From Mycobacterium sp. (GTDB lineage Bacteria > Actinomycetota > Actinomycetes > Mycobacteriales > Mycobacteriaceae): 50,809 bases of DNA. How positions within the stretch are numbered: position 1 is the stretch's first letter; every line of letters begins with the position of its first letter. The stretch covers positions 1 through 50,809 of the forward strand of contig NZ_JAFBAR010000095.1 of the NCBI RefSeq assembly GCF_019247635.1, read 5' to 3'. Below the pieces are notes generated by a model. That model did not search any database and had not been told where the DNA came from. It saw nothing but the letters and a program-made list of their open reading frames with translations. Positions 31,683-43,177 of the stretch are shown piece by piece. The translations under genes were made by a program, and so were the position numbers.

Positions 31683-32576
31683 GGCCGCGGTGGCGGCCGT
31701 GCAGGCCGCGGCGCCGGCCACGTGGAGGGCGACCATCCCCGCGGGTACGCCGGTGAAGTATTGCGTGGTGCCCACGGCCGCCTGGGCGCAGACCAGGGCG
31801 AACAGCACGGTGAGCCGGGCGATTATCGCCCGGGTGGCCCGCACAGCCGCCAGCCCACACCCCAACCCGACCAGCAGCGCCAGGTAGGCGACCAGCAGCG
31901 ACGAATGCAGATGCACCAGCGTGGTGATCTCGACTTTCAGGCGTGGCACGGTTCGGCTCGGGCTCCGGTCGCCGGCGTGCGGACCGGCCGCGGTCACCAG
32001 GGTGCCCGTCACCAATACTGCGGCGAGGTTGACGGCGCTCAGCGCCGTCAGCGCGCGCAACGGCCTGGCCACCCGCGCCTCCAGGACACCCTCGTCAGGT
32101 TCGCCGACCTTGACGTAGAGCAACACCGAAAGCCAGACCATCGCCATCGAGGTCAACAGGTGGACGGCCACGGTCCACCACAACAGCCCGGTGCGGACGG
32201 TGATGCCGCCGATGACCGCCTGCACCAGCGTCGAAAGCGGCATCAGCCACGCGTAGACCAGCACCTCGACGCGTCGCCGCGCACGGGTGACGGCCAGCAC
32301 CGCCAGCGCCGCGGTGATCACCACCGCGACGCTGATCATCCGGTTGCCGAACTCGACCGCCTGGTGGATCCGCGGCACCTCGGCGACCGCCACCGGAGTG
32401 AAGCTGCCCGGAAAGCATTGCGGCCACGTCGGGCAACCCAGGCCCGAGGCGGTGACGCGGACGATCGCGCCGGTGACGGCGATACCGCCCTGACTCAGGA
32501 TGACGGTTGCGGCGATGATCCGCTGGACACGCAGGCTGGGGTTGGGAAGCAGGTCCAGGACGCGTCCGAAGGGCAC
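31632..32576 (-). CDS. ctaA: Heme A synthase CtaA
   Basis: 314 aa, COX15/CtaA family. It oxidises a methyl group of heme O to make heme A for the aa3 cytochrome oxidase. About eight membrane segments are visible, with the conserved extracytoplasmic Cys pair in GLGCPTWPQC (residues ~45-54), EVPRIHQAVEFGNR with the heme-ligand His near 70, and further His in VHLLTSM and VHLHSSLL. GTG start with a TACGAT box 6 nt upstream and no Shine-Dalgarno sequence, so probably leaderless. A palindrome sits just upstream of that box. The 3' end overlaps the convergent ATP-grasp-like gene by 51 bp. Confidence 0.94.
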   Translation of the reverse strand: MPFGRVLDLLPNPSLRVQRIIAATVILSQGGIAVTGAIVRVTASGLGCPTWPQCFPGSFTPVAVAEVPRIHQAVEFGNRMISVAVVITAALAVLAVTRARRRVEVLVYAWLMPLSTLVQAVIGGITVRTGLLWWTVAVHLLTSMAMVWLSVLLYVKVGEPDEGVLEARVARPLRALTALSAVNLAAVLVTGTLVTAAGPHAGDRSPSRTVPRLKVEITTLVHLHSSLLVAYLALLVGLGCGLAAVRATRAIIARLTVLFALVCAQAAVGTTQYFTGVPAGMVALHVAGAAACTAATAALWASMRERAEPEPLQS

Positions 32577-32582
32577 GGCCCG

Positions 32583-32588
32583 ATCGTA
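32583..32588 (-). promoter_or_regulatory. -10 box of a leaderless promoter for ctaA
   Basis: On the minus strand TACGAT is followed by CGGGCC and then the ctaA GTG. The spacing of 6 nt places the transcript start at or next to the start codon. Confidence 0.55.
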
Positions 32589-32594
32589 TCGACG

Positions 32595-32609
32595 ACTACG
32601 TTTCGTAGT
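32595..32609. promoter_or_regulatory. Palindrome between the -35 and -10 positions of ctaA
   Basis: ACTACG-TTT-CGTAGT is a 15-bp perfect dyad with a 3-nt centre. Relative to the minus-strand TACGAT box it occupies the spacer and the start of the -35 region, the classic place for a repressor operator. The binding protein is not known to me. Confidence 0.45.
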
Positions 32610-32624
32610 AGAGCGGCCCTGCTG

Positions 32625-32687
32625 CGCCGAGATTGCCGTGAGGGCTGTGATCGCGGCCGGATCGCGACCATGGCGGCAATCTCGGCG
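32625..32687. repeat. 14-bp perfect inverted repeat upstream of ctaA
   Basis: CGCCGAGATTGCCG (32625-32638) and CGGCAATCTCGGCG (32674-32687) are exact inverse copies. The 35-nt interior contains TCGCG and CGCGA, which can extend the fold. It lies between the ABC permease stop and the ctaA promoter, so it could terminate the upstream mptB-ABC transcript, or it may be a copy of a dispersed palindrome. Confidence 0.6.
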
Positions 32688-32699
32688 AGGCGGCGACCG

Positions 32700-33473
32700 T
32701 CAGGTGAAGCGGAACCAGCGCAACGCGGCCAGCGCCGCAAACGCGCCCCACGCGGCCAGGACAACGATCCCGAACCAGTCCACCGACAAGGCCATCGCCC
32801 GCGACAGGGCTTCGGTCAACGCGCCGGATGGGGTGAGCCGGGCCGCCCACTTGACGCCGGTCGGGATCATGTCGGTTTCCAGTGTCAGCGCCCCGAAGCC
32901 CGCGAACACGAACCACATCAGGTTGGCGACGGCGAGCACGATCTCGGCGCGCAGCGTGCCGCCAAGCAGCAGGCCCAGCGCCGCGAAACCAGCGGTGCCC
33001 AGCGCGATGACCACGGCGCCCAATGCCAGCGCGGCAGGCGCCGGTCGCCAGCCGAGCACAAAACCGATGGCGCCCAGGATGATTGACTGCAAGAACACCG
33101 TAAACACCACCGCCAGGGATTTGCCCGCGATGATTCCCCAGACCGGCAGCGGGGTCGCCCCCAGCCGTTTCAAAGCTCCGTACCGGCGGTCGAACGCGAC
33201 CGCGATCGCCTGCCCGGTGAACGCGGTCGAGATCACCGCCAGCGCCATGATGGCCGGGACGAACGTCGCGGCGCGGTTGTGACCAAATGAGCCAAGCGGC
33301 AGCAGTGTGAGCCCAACTAGCAGCGTGATCGGGATGAACATTGTCAGCAACAGCTGCTCCCCGTTGCGCAGCAGCAGTTTGAGCTCGAGCGAGAACTGCG
33401 CGGCAAGCATGCGCGGCACGGCGTTGGGCCGCGGGTCGGGGGTAAAGGTGCCCGCCGGGAATACGTCACTCAT
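32700..33473 (-). CDS. ABC transporter permease, Rv1457c-like
   Basis: 257 aa, ABC-2-type permease with six hydrophobic segments (for example LTMFIPITLLVGLTLLPLG, FTVFLQSIILGAIGFVLGW, IVVLAAWGAFAALAAL). The ATG at 33473 overlaps the ATPase stop by 4 nt; the frame upstream of it is antisense noise. It forms the exporter with the ATPase encoded before it. The pair sits between mptB and ctaA, as in M. tuberculosis. The substrate is unknown; a lipid-linked or drug-like molecule is typical for this class. Confidence 0.92.
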   Translation of the reverse strand: MSDVFPAGTFTPDPRPNAVPRMLAAQFSLELKLLLRNGEQLLLTMFIPITLLVGLTLLPLGSFGHNRAATFVPAIMALAVISTAFTGQAIAVAFDRRYGALKRLGATPLPVWGIIAGKSLAVVFTVFLQSIILGAIGFVLGWRPAPAALALGAVVIALGTAGFAALGLLLGGTLRAEIVLAVANLMWFVFAGFGALTLETDMIPTGVKWAARLTPSGALTEALSRAMALSVDWFGIVVLAAWGAFAALAALRWFRFT

Positions 33474-34411
33474 TGCCGCAACTTCCTGCCGGTCAGGTCC
33501 AGAAACACGTCCTCGAGGCTGCGCTGCTCGACCCGCATATCGTTGGCCAGCACGTCGATCCGCGCACACCAGGCGGTCACCGTCGCCAGCACCTGGGGGT
33601 CGACCGGGCCTTCGACCAAGTACTCGCCCGGGCTCACTTCGGTCACCTTGTAGTCCTCGGGCAGCGCCGAGGCCAACAACGACAGGTCAAGGCGCGGCGG
33701 GGCGGTGAACCGCAACTGGTCCTTGGCGCCGCGACGCATCAGCTCGGCCGGGGTGCCCGCCGCCACGGTCACGCCGTGGTCGATGATGACCAGCCGGTCG
33801 GCCAGCTCCTCGGCCTCCTTGAGCTGATGGGTGGTCAGCACCACGGCCACGCCGTCACGCCGCAGCGCATCGATCAATTCCCACACCAGCAGCCGGGCGT
33901 GTGCGTCCATGCCGGCGGTGGGTTCGTCGAGAAAGACCAGCTCGGGCCGGCCGACCAGCGCGCAGGCCAGCGCAAGACGCTGCTGCTGTCCACCCGAAAG
34001 CCGTCGATAGGTGGTGCGGGCAGCTTCCGTTAACCCCAAAGTTTCCAGTAGCCATTGCGGGTCCAGCGGCTTGGCCGCGTAGGCGGCCACCAGGTTGAGC
34101 ATCTCCCCGGCGCGCGCGGCCGGATATCCGCCGCCGCCCTGCAACATCACCCCGATGCGCGCCCGCAGCCGCGCGTTGTCGGCGATCGGGTCCAGCCCGA
34201 GCACCCGGATCGTGCCGGCGTCCGGTCGCACGAAGCCCTCGCACATCTCGACCGTCGTCGTCTTCCCGGCGCCGTTGGGGCCCAGCAGCGCCAGCACCTC
34301 CGCGGCGTGCACGTCTAAATCCAGCTCGGAAACGGCGGTGATGGACCCGTACTGCTTGGATACGCCGCGCAGCGCGACGACCAGGTCGCGGGACTGAGGG
34401 GTCGAGATCAC
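33470..34411 (-). CDS. ABC transporter ATP-binding protein, Rv1458c-like
   Basis: 313 aa, DrrA-like ATPase. Walker A GPNGAGKTTT near residues 43-52, signature LSGGQQQRLALA near 142, Walker B LVFLDEPTAGMDAH near 160, and the H-loop TTHQLKEAEEL near 197. A ~100-residue C-terminal domain follows, as in drug and antibiotic exporters. GTG start overlapping the mptB stop by 4 nt (GTGA), so translation is coupled to the mannosyltransferase gene. It partners with the permease downstream. Confidence 0.94.
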   Translation of the reverse strand: MISTPQSRDLVVALRGVSKQYGSITAVSELDLDVHAAEVLALLGPNGAGKTTTVEMCEGFVRPDAGTIRVLGLDPIADNARLRARIGVMLQGGGGYPAARAGEMLNLVAAYAAKPLDPQWLLETLGLTEAARTTYRRLSGGQQQRLALACALVGRPELVFLDEPTAGMDAHARLLVWELIDALRRDGVAVVLTTHQLKEAEELADRLVIIDHGVTVAAGTPAELMRRGAKDQLRFTAPPRLDLSLLASALPEDYKVTEVSPGEYLVEGPVDPQVLATVTAWCARIDVLANDMRVEQRSLEDVFLDLTGRKLRQ

Positions 34412-36123
34412 GTGTAATCAGCGTAGGCGGAGGACGTCGTTGTCGCCTGAGGGGCCTGCGAAGAAGGCTCCTGAGCCGCCGGAACCTCTTGAGCCGCGGG
34501 CGGTTGCGCCGTTCGCTGTTCAGGTTCGGATGGCAGGCCCCGCCACGGCAAGTGGGTGTACGTCAACCCGATGAGCACCAGCACGATGATCGCGCTGGCC
34601 AGCGTGGCGTCCACGATCTGGAACAGCGCGAACCGGTCGCCGTTGGCGGTTGGGCCGAAGATGCCGATGATGAGGGTGAGGATGATCGCCGTCTCGCGGA
34701 AGCCGGTACGGGTCGCCCAGGCGGCCAGCGGAATGATGGCCCACAGCAGATACCACGGCTGCACAACCGGAAACAGCAGCACGGTGATGCCCAGCGCGAC
34801 GCCGAGCCCCCCGATCGGGTGCAGCCGGCCGCGGAAGACGGCCAGCAACAGCCAGCAGACCATCACCATGATGATCAGCACGCCGATCGCACGCGTCAGC
34901 GACAGCACCGCGGTGGTGTGATCACCCAGGCCCAGCAGAATCCCCACCTGTCCGGTGCCCAGCGCGAGCAGGGTCGGCGGCGACATCCAACTGCGCACCA
35001 CGTTCGCGGTGCCCAGCGTGTAGATCCAGCCGAACCCCAACCCGCTGGCCGAGCCGACCAGCGCCATGACCGCCAGTGTCAGCCCCACCATTGCGCCGCC
35101 GACGCCCAGCAGCGCTTTCAGGGTGCCACCGCATCGGTAGGCCAGCGCCATCGTGACGAATCCCAGTGCCAGCAGTGAGGGCAGCTTCACCTGCGACGAC
35201 AGCACGATCAGGATCGAACCCACGAGCAGCATTGCCAGCGGCTCCCAGTCCGGACCGAAGCGCCAGGACGCGGGCATCAAAGGGTGGGGCGAGTCGATGC
35301 CGCGCAGCGCGAACTCGGCCCCGGCCAGCATGAGGCCGAGCATCAACGCCTCGTTGTGGATGCCGGCGACCAGATGCATGATCAGCAGCGGATTGGCCGC
35401 ACCCAGCCACAGGGCGCTGACCTCCGCGACACCGCAACGGCGGGCCAGCCGCGGCGTGGCCCACACGATCAGCGCTACCCCGGCCAACACCACGACTCGG
35501 TGGCACAGCACGGCGGCGACGATATTTTCCCCGGTCATGGCCGAGATTCCGCGCCCAATCCACAGGAAGAGGGGGCCGTAGGGTGCGGGCGTCTCCCGCC
35601 ACAGGCTGGGCACGGAAAGCGTGAACACGTGCCCCAGCCCCAGGCCGGACGCCGGTCCCACCTGATAGGGGTCGAGGCCCTCCAGCGAGATCTGACTCTG
35701 GGCCAGGTAGGAGTACACGTCCTTGCTGTACATCGGCGGCGCGATCAGTAGCGGCAGCATCCACAGCAGCAGGGTGCGGTCGAGTTCACCGCGCGACATC
35801 CGCCGCTTGCCCAGGGCGAATCGACCCAGCATCAACCAGGCCAGCGCCATCATGACCGCGCCGGTGGTGGTCATGGTCAGCGATACGGTCTGGATCCGCG
35901 AAGGCAGGTTGAGCAGCCGGACCCCGAACGTCGGGTCCTGGACGACGGGCCTGGCGCCTGCGCCGAGGGCGCCGATCGCCATCAGGACGGTGCCGGTAGC
36001 GCCGAATAGCCGGGTGCGCCGCAGTGCGCCGATCTCGGCGGCGTTCAGCGGCGAGCCCACCGTCTGTTCGTCGCCGTGCAGACTGGCGATCGTCGAGCTC
36101 AGGGTGTGCTCGCGGGCAGCCAT
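34408..36123 (-). CDS. mptB: Alpha-1,6-mannopyranosyltransferase MptB
   Basis: 571 aa, GT-C glycosyltransferase of the membrane that uses polyprenyl-phosphomannose to begin the mannan core of lipomannan in Corynebacterineae. There are about a dozen hydrophobic segments, and the conserved acidic loop MYSKDVYSYLAQ lies near residues 133-144, where GT-C enzymes bind donor and metal. The last ~45 residues are Pro/Ala/Gln-rich and cytoplasmic or disordered. I use the ATG at 36123; the codon before it is TTG and also a possible start. A TAGGCT box ends 6 nt upstream, so it is probably leaderless. First gene of the mptB-ABC ATPase-permease operon, divergent from sufR. Confidence 0.92.
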   Translation of the reverse strand: MAAREHTLSSTIASLHGDEQTVGSPLNAAEIGALRRTRLFGATGTVLMAIGALGAGARPVVQDPTFGVRLLNLPSRIQTVSLTMTTTGAVMMALAWLMLGRFALGKRRMSRGELDRTLLLWMLPLLIAPPMYSKDVYSYLAQSQISLEGLDPYQVGPASGLGLGHVFTLSVPSLWRETPAPYGPLFLWIGRGISAMTGENIVAAVLCHRVVVLAGVALIVWATPRLARRCGVAEVSALWLGAANPLLIMHLVAGIHNEALMLGLMLAGAEFALRGIDSPHPLMPASWRFGPDWEPLAMLLVGSILIVLSSQVKLPSLLALGFVTMALAYRCGGTLKALLGVGGAMVGLTLAVMALVGSASGLGFGWIYTLGTANVVRSWMSPPTLLALGTGQVGILLGLGDHTTAVLSLTRAIGVLIIMVMVCWLLLAVFRGRLHPIGGLGVALGITVLLFPVVQPWYLLWAIIPLAAWATRTGFRETAIILTLIIGIFGPTANGDRFALFQIVDATLASAIIVLVLIGLTYTHLPWRGLPSEPEQRTAQPPAAQEVPAAQEPSSQAPQATTTSSAYADYT

Positions 36124-36129
36124 CAAAGC

Positions 36130-36135
36130 AGCCTA
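36130..36135 (-). promoter_or_regulatory. -10 box of a leaderless promoter for mptB
   Basis: On the minus strand TAGGCT, then 6 nt (GCTTTG), then the ATG at 36123. Same box and spacing as secG. Confidence 0.6.
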
Positions 36136-36207
36136 ACGGCCTAGGATTTGTCGCTGTTGGGCTCATCACGTGAGGGCACCCTTGGTGGACCGATCTCCGG
36201 AATTGCG

Positions 36208-36224
36208 TCACACTGGTGTTGTGA
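36208..36224. promoter_or_regulatory. SufR operator overlapping the sufR start codon
   Basis: TCACA (36208-36212) and TGTGA (36220-36224) form a dyad. Within it ACACT-5 nt-TGTGA (36210-36224) matches the palindrome I recall for the M. tuberculosis Fe-S regulator SufR at its own promoter. It overlaps the GTG at 36221 and a CACACT -10-like box (36209-36214) 6 nt upstream of it. Binding would block initiation of a leaderless suf transcript. Confidence 0.6.
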
Positions 36225-36958
36225 AAATCCCCGCGGCACCCGTCGCTGTCTCCGACGGCCACACTCGTCGTGCCGTCGTACGGCTGCTGCTGGAAACGGG
36301 GTCGATAACCGCCGGTGAGATCGGTGACCGGTTGGGGCTGTCGGCCGCGGGTGTGCGGCGCCACCTCGATGCGTTGATCGAGGCGGGTGACGCGGAGTCC
36401 ACGGCCGCTGCGGCATGGCAGACGGTCGGACGGGGTCGGCCCGCCAAGCGCTTCCGGCTTACTGCCGCCGGCCGGGCCAAGCTTGACCACTCATACGACG
36501 ACCTGGCCGCGGCGGCCATCCGCCAGTTGCGGGAAATCGGCGGTGAGGACGCGGTCCGGACGTTCGCCCGGCGGCGCATCGACAAGATCCTGGCCGATGT
36601 CGCGGCCGCCGACGGCCCCGAGGACGTCGCCGTCGAGGCGGCCGCCGACCGGATCGCCGGCGCGCTGTCGAAGGCCGGCTACGTCGCCACCACGACCCGA
36701 GTGGGCGGGCAGATTCACGGTGTGCAAATCTGCCAGCATCACTGCCCGGTGTCGCACGTAGCCGAGGAATTTCCCGAATTGTGTGAAGCCGAGCAGCAGG
36801 CCATGGCCGAGGTCCTCGGCACTCACGTGCAGTTGTTGGCGACGATCGTCAACGGAGACTGCGCGTGCACCACCCACGTACCGCTTACTCCCAAGCCAAG
36901 CAAACCGGCGCCCAGCCCGCGCCGAGACACCACGATCCTCAAAGGAGCGTCCCAATGA
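36221..36958 (+). CDS. sufR: SufR, Fe-S cluster-sensing repressor of the suf operon
   Basis: 245 aa from GTG 36221. The N-terminal winged HTH covers residues ~10-85 ([29 protein letters not shown], with the wing [11 protein letters not shown]). The C-terminal cluster-binding region has Cys171, Cys175, Cys188, Cys214 and Cys216 (CQHHC, ELCEAE, GDCAC), the Cys set expected for a 4Fe-4S sensor. It represses the suf genes when cluster supply is sufficient. The frame is open upstream to 36170, but the operator overlaps this GTG and no Shine-Dalgarno sequence is seen. Stop overlaps the sufB start by 4 nt. Confidence 0.93.
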   Translation: MKIPAAPVAVSDGHTRRAVVRLLLETGSITAGEIGDRLGLSAAGVRRHLDALIEAGDAESTAAAAWQTVGRGRPAKRFRLTAAGRAKLDHSYDDLAAAAIRQLREIGGEDAVRTFARRRIDKILADVAAADGPEDVAVEAAADRIAGALSKAGYVATTTRVGGQIHGVQICQHHCPVSHVAEEFPELCEAEQQAMAEVLGTHVQLLATIVNGDCACTTHVPLTPKPSKPAPSPRRDTTILKGASQ

Positions 36959-39492
36959 CACTCACGCCCGAGAAGTCAGGCGAGCCGCTGACCCAGCAGC
37001 AGGCGATCGATTCGCTGGGACGGTACGGCTACGGCTGGGCGGACTCCGACGTCGCGGGCGCAAGCGCCCAGCGCGGGCTGTCCGAGGCCGTCGTCCGCGA
37101 CATCTCGGCGAAGAAGAACGAACCCGAGTGGATGCTGAACACCCGGCTCAAGGCGCTGCGCATCTTCGACCGCAAGCCGATGCCGAACTGGGGCTCCAAC
37201 CTGGAGGGCATCGACTTCGACAACATCAAGTACTTCGTGCGGTCCACGGAAAAGCAGGCGGCCAGTTGGGATGATTTGCCGGAAGATATTCGGAATACCT
37301 ATGACCGCCTGGGCATTCCGGAAGCGGAAAAGCAGCGTTTAGTTGCCGGTGTCGCCGCGCAATACGAATGTCTCGCCAGTGACACCCTGGTGTGGACTGC
37401 CAATCGCGGGCAAGTGCCGATCAAAGAGATCGAGTTCGGCGATCGGGTATTCGCCTATGACGAGAACACCGAGCGCTTCGTCGTCGCCCCGGTCAAGGGG
37501 GCTGCGCAGACGGATACCCGGCAGACGTATGCGGTCAAGACGACGCACCGCAGCATTCGGGCCACCGACAACCATCCGATGCTCGTCCTGCGGGATGAGC
37601 GCGAAGAAGGACGTCAACGCGCTCGGTATGCCAGACGCTGGGTCACAGTTGGTGAAATCAAAGTGGGCGACTCTATTGCCGTGCCACGACACATCCCCGA
37701 GTTCGGTGCGGTCAAGGATCTCCCAACTATCCCCGGCTTTGCATCGCCGTCGACGAGTTCCGTCGACCTGATGTGGCTGCTGGGCTTGTACGTCGGCAAC
37801 GGCAATCTGGGCCTGTCGACCGACATTGAGTTGCGGGCCGAGGTGAGTCGCGTCGTCAACGAGCTGTTCGGGCTTCGGTGCATCGAGGCCGACGAGGACC
37901 GCGTGGTGGTGAACTCCACAGCGCTGACCCAATGGATCGACGCGTTGGGCTTCGGCGGATTGTCACTGACTAAGCGGGTACCGGACTGGGTCTACGGTTT
38001 GCCGGTCGAACAGCGGCTGGCGTTTCTCGGCGGATGGGTTGACGCCGACGGATATGTAGGCCCGGCGAGCAGCGGTTCGGTGCTGCTGACTTGCGCCACC
38101 GAACCCATGTTGCGGCAGGCCCGTGAACTCGTTGAACTGTCCGGCCTGCGCGCGGGAGGGCCGTGGACGTTCACCCAGCCCTGTCGGCATGCGCCCGAGC
38201 GCATGCAAACCGCTTGGCGGCTCGGCATTTCCGGCGACTTCGAGCGGCTTGGTTGCCGCAATCCGCAACGGACGGACCGTTTTGGCCGTCGGCCTCTCAT
38301 GCGTTCGTCGAACAGCTCGCACGAGACGACAATCCGAGCGCAGGGTAACGAGTGGCTCGGCTTTGAGCGGGTGCAGGAGATCGAGCCGTACGCGGTCGAG
38401 CCGGTGTACGACATCGAGGTCGACGGGCCGCACAACTTCGTCGCCGAAGGCCTGGTTGTGCACAACTCCGAGGTGGTCTATCACCAGATCCGGGAAGACC
38501 TTGAGCAGCAAGGAGTTATCTTCCTGGACACGGACACGGGTCTGCGCGAACACCCCGACATCTTCAAGCAGTACTTCGGCACGGTGATCCCGGCCGGGGA
38601 CAACAAATTCTCCGCGTTGAACACCGCCGTCTGGTCGGGGGGAAGCTTCATATACGTCCCGCCGGGCGTCCACGTCGACATCCCGTTGCAGGCCTACTTC
38701 CGGATCAACGCCGAGAACATGGGCCAGTTCGAGCGAACGCTGATCATAGTCGGAGAGGACGCTTACGTCCACTATGTGGAAGGCTGCACTGCTCCCGTTT
38801 ACAAGTCCGATTCACTGCATTCGGCGGTGGTGGAAATCATCGTAAAGCCCGGTGGCCGTTGCCGTTACACGACAATTCAGAACTGGTCGAACAACGTCTA
38901 CAACCTGGTGACCAAGCGCGCCCGTGCCGAGGCCGGCGCCACCATGGAGTGGGTCGACGGCAACATCGGGTCCAAGGTGACCATGAAGTATCCGGCGGTC
39001 TGGATGACCGGCGAGCACGCCAAGGGCGAGGTGCTTTCGGTCGCGTTCGCCGGTGCGGACCAGCACCAGGACACCGGCGCCAAGATGCTGCACCTGGCGC
39101 CCAACACGTCCAGCAACATTGTGTCCAAGTCGGTGGCGCGTGGCGGTGGTCGCACCTCGTACCGGGGCCTGGTGCAAGTCAACAAGGGCGCGCACGGTTC
39201 CCGGTCGAGCGTGAAATGCGATGCGCTGCTTGTCGATACGGTAAGCCGCAGCGACACCTACCCCTACGTCGACATCCGCGAGGACGACGTGACGATGGGC
39301 CACGAGGCCACCGTGTCCAAGGTGAGCGAGAACCAGTTGTTCTACCTGATGAGCCGCGGCCTGACCGAGGACGAGGCCATGGCGATGGTGGTGCGCGGGT
39401 TCGTCGAGCCGATCGCCAAGGAACTGCCGATGGAGTACGCGCTGGAACTCAACCGGCTGATCGAGTTGCAGATGGAGGGTGCGGTCGGATGA
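36955..39492 (+). CDS. sufB: Fe-S cluster assembly scaffold SufB with in-frame intein
   Basis: 845-aa precursor. SufB is the scaffold of the SufBCD complex on which clusters are built. The exteins are residues 1-138 (ending AAQYE) and 505-845 (starting SEVVYHQ), giving a 479-aa mature protein of normal SufB length. Conserved SufB sequence includes [20 protein letters not shown] near 600 and the C-terminal [10 protein letters not shown]. The intein must splice out for function. ATG start with AAAGGAG 7 nt upstream, overlapping the sufR stop by 4 nt; the frame is open to 36865 but only inside sufR. The stop overlaps sufD by 4 nt. Confidence 0.96.
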   Translation: MTLTPEKSGEPLTQQQAIDSLGRYGYGWADSDVAGASAQRGLSEAVVRDISAKKNEPEWMLNTRLKALRIFDRKPMPNWGSNLEGIDFDNIKYFVRSTEKQAASWDDLPEDIRNTYDRLGIPEAEKQRLVAGVAAQYECLASDTLVWTANRGQVPIKEIEFGDRVFAYDENTERFVVAPVKGAAQTDTRQTYAVKTTHRSIRATDNHPMLVLRDEREEGRQRARYARRWVTVGEIKVGDSIAVPRHIPEFGAVKDLPTIPGFASPSTSSVDLMWLLGLYVGNGNLGLSTDIELRAEVSRVVNELFGLRCIEADEDRVVVNSTALTQWIDALGFGGLSLTKRVPDWVYGLPVEQRLAFLGGWVDADGYVGPASSGSVLLTCATEPMLRQARELVELSGLRAGGPWTFTQPCRHAPERMQTAWRLGISGDFERLGCRNPQRTDRFGRRPLMRSSNSSHETTIRAQGNEWLGFERVQEIEPYAVEPVYDIEVDGPHNFVAEGLVVHNSEVVYHQIREDLEQQGVIFLDTDTGLREHPDIFKQYFGTVIPAGDNKFSALNTAVWSGGSFIYVPPGVHVDIPLQAYFRINAENMGQFERTLIIVGEDAYVHYVEGCTAPVYKSDSLHSAVVEIIVKPGGRCRYTTIQNWSNNVYNLVTKRARAEAGATMEWVDGNIGSKVTMKYPAVWMTGEHAKGEVLSVAFAGADQHQDTGAKMLHLAPNTSSNIVSKSVARGGGRTSYRGLVQVNKGAHGSRSSVKCDALLVDTVSRSDTYPYVDIREDDVTMGHEATVSKVSENQLFYLMSRGLTEDEAMAMVVRGFVEPIAKELPMEYALELNRLIELQMEGAVG
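37369..38466 (+). mobile_element. SufB intein with LAGLIDADG endonuclease domain
   Basis: 366 aa, residues 139-504 of the precursor. Splicing motifs are complete: N-terminal Cys1 (CLASDTLVW), block B with TDNHPM, block [17 protein letters not shown], and terminal His-Asn followed by Ser+1 of the C-extein. The endonuclease domain has motif one [10 protein letters not shown] and motif two [10 protein letters not shown]. In motif one the residue aligned to the catalytic Asp is Asn (codon AAC at 37798-37800, precursor residue 282), so cleavage activity may be lost. The insertion site, between Glu and Ser of the SufB core, is the same as I recall for other mycobacterial SufB (Pps1) inteins. Confidence 0.93.
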
Positions 39493-40645
39493 CCCTGGCC
39501 CCCTCCACTGCCGCTGTCAACAAGGGCGAGCTTTTCGCGTCCTTCGACGTCGAGGCCTTCGAGGTTCCGCACGGCCGCGACGAGATCTGGCGGTTCACCC
39601 CGCTGAAGCGACTGCGCGGCCTGCACGACGGTTCGGCGCACGCCACCGGCGGTTCAAACATCAGCGTCAGCGATCAGCCCGGCGTGCACGTCGAAACGGT
39701 GCGGCGCGGGGACGAGCGGCTCGGGGAGGGTGGTGTCCCCGCCGACCGCGTTGCGGCCCAGGCGTTTTCGTCGTTCAACTCGGCGACGCTGGTCACCGTC
39801 GGCCAGACCAGCGACCCGGTGCACATCGAGATCGCCGGGCCCGGTCCGGGCGCGGTGGCGTACGGGCACTTGCAGATCCGGGTTGACGAGCTTGGCGAGG
39901 CCGTCGTCGTCATCGACAACCGGGGCAGTGGAACCTACGCGGACAACGTCGAATTCGTCGTTGGCGACGCCGCCCGACTCACCGTCGTCTGGATCGCGGA
40001 CTGGGCCGACGACGCGGTTCACCTCAGCGCCCATCACGCCCGCCTCGGCAAGGACGCGGTGCTGCGGCATGTCGCAGTCGCGCTGGGCGGCGAGGTGCTG
40101 AGGCTGTCGGCCAACGTGCGTTACTCCGGCCCCGGAGGAGACGCCGAATTGCTGGGTCTGTACTTCGCCGACGACGGCCAGCACCTGGAATCCCGGCTAT
40201 TGGTCGACCACTCACAGCCCGACTGCAGGTCGAATGTGCTGTACAAGGGTGCGCTGCAAGGGGATCCATCCTCCGACCTGCCCGACGCGCACACCGTCTG
40301 GATTGGTGACGTGCTGATCCGCGCCGAGGCCACCGGCACCGACACCTTCGAGGTGAACCGCAACCTGGTGCTTACCGACGGCGCGCGCGCCGACTCGGTG
40401 CCCAACCTGGAGATCGAGACCGGCGAGATCATCGGTGCCGGACACGCCAGTGCCACAGGACGATTCGACGACGATCAACTGTTCTACCTGAGGTCCCGCG
40501 GCATCCCGGAGGAACAGGCCCGCCGACTGGTGGTGCGCGGCTTCTTCGGCGAGATCATCTCCAAGATCGCTGTGCCCGAACTGCGGGACCGCCTCACCGA
40601 GGCCATCGAACACGAACTCGAAATCACGGAGAAGACAAGCGCCTC

Positions 40646-40649
<4 letters not shown>
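39489..40649 (+). CDS. sufD: Fe-S cluster assembly protein SufD
   Basis: 386 aa, beta-helical SufB homologue that partners SufB and SufC in the scaffold complex. The C-terminal region shows the SufB/D signature ([36 protein letters not shown]). It starts at the ATG overlapping the sufB stop (ATGA). The same frame is open far upstream to 38859, which is antiparallel noise inside sufB and not part of the protein. Stop overlaps sufC by 4 nt. Confidence 0.95.

Positions 40650-43151
<2,502 letters not shown>

Positions 43152-43177
<26 letters not shown>

Noticed and set aside
31722..33086. 454-codon open frame on + opposite ctaA and the ABC permease
   Set aside because: Composition is Arg/Asp/Gln/His-rich with no domain-like sequence, and the opposite strand encodes clear membrane proteins.
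38859..39488. Long in-frame extension upstream of sufD
   Set aside because: It lies inside sufB in another frame; the ATGA overlap at 39489 and the SufD family start mark the true beginning.
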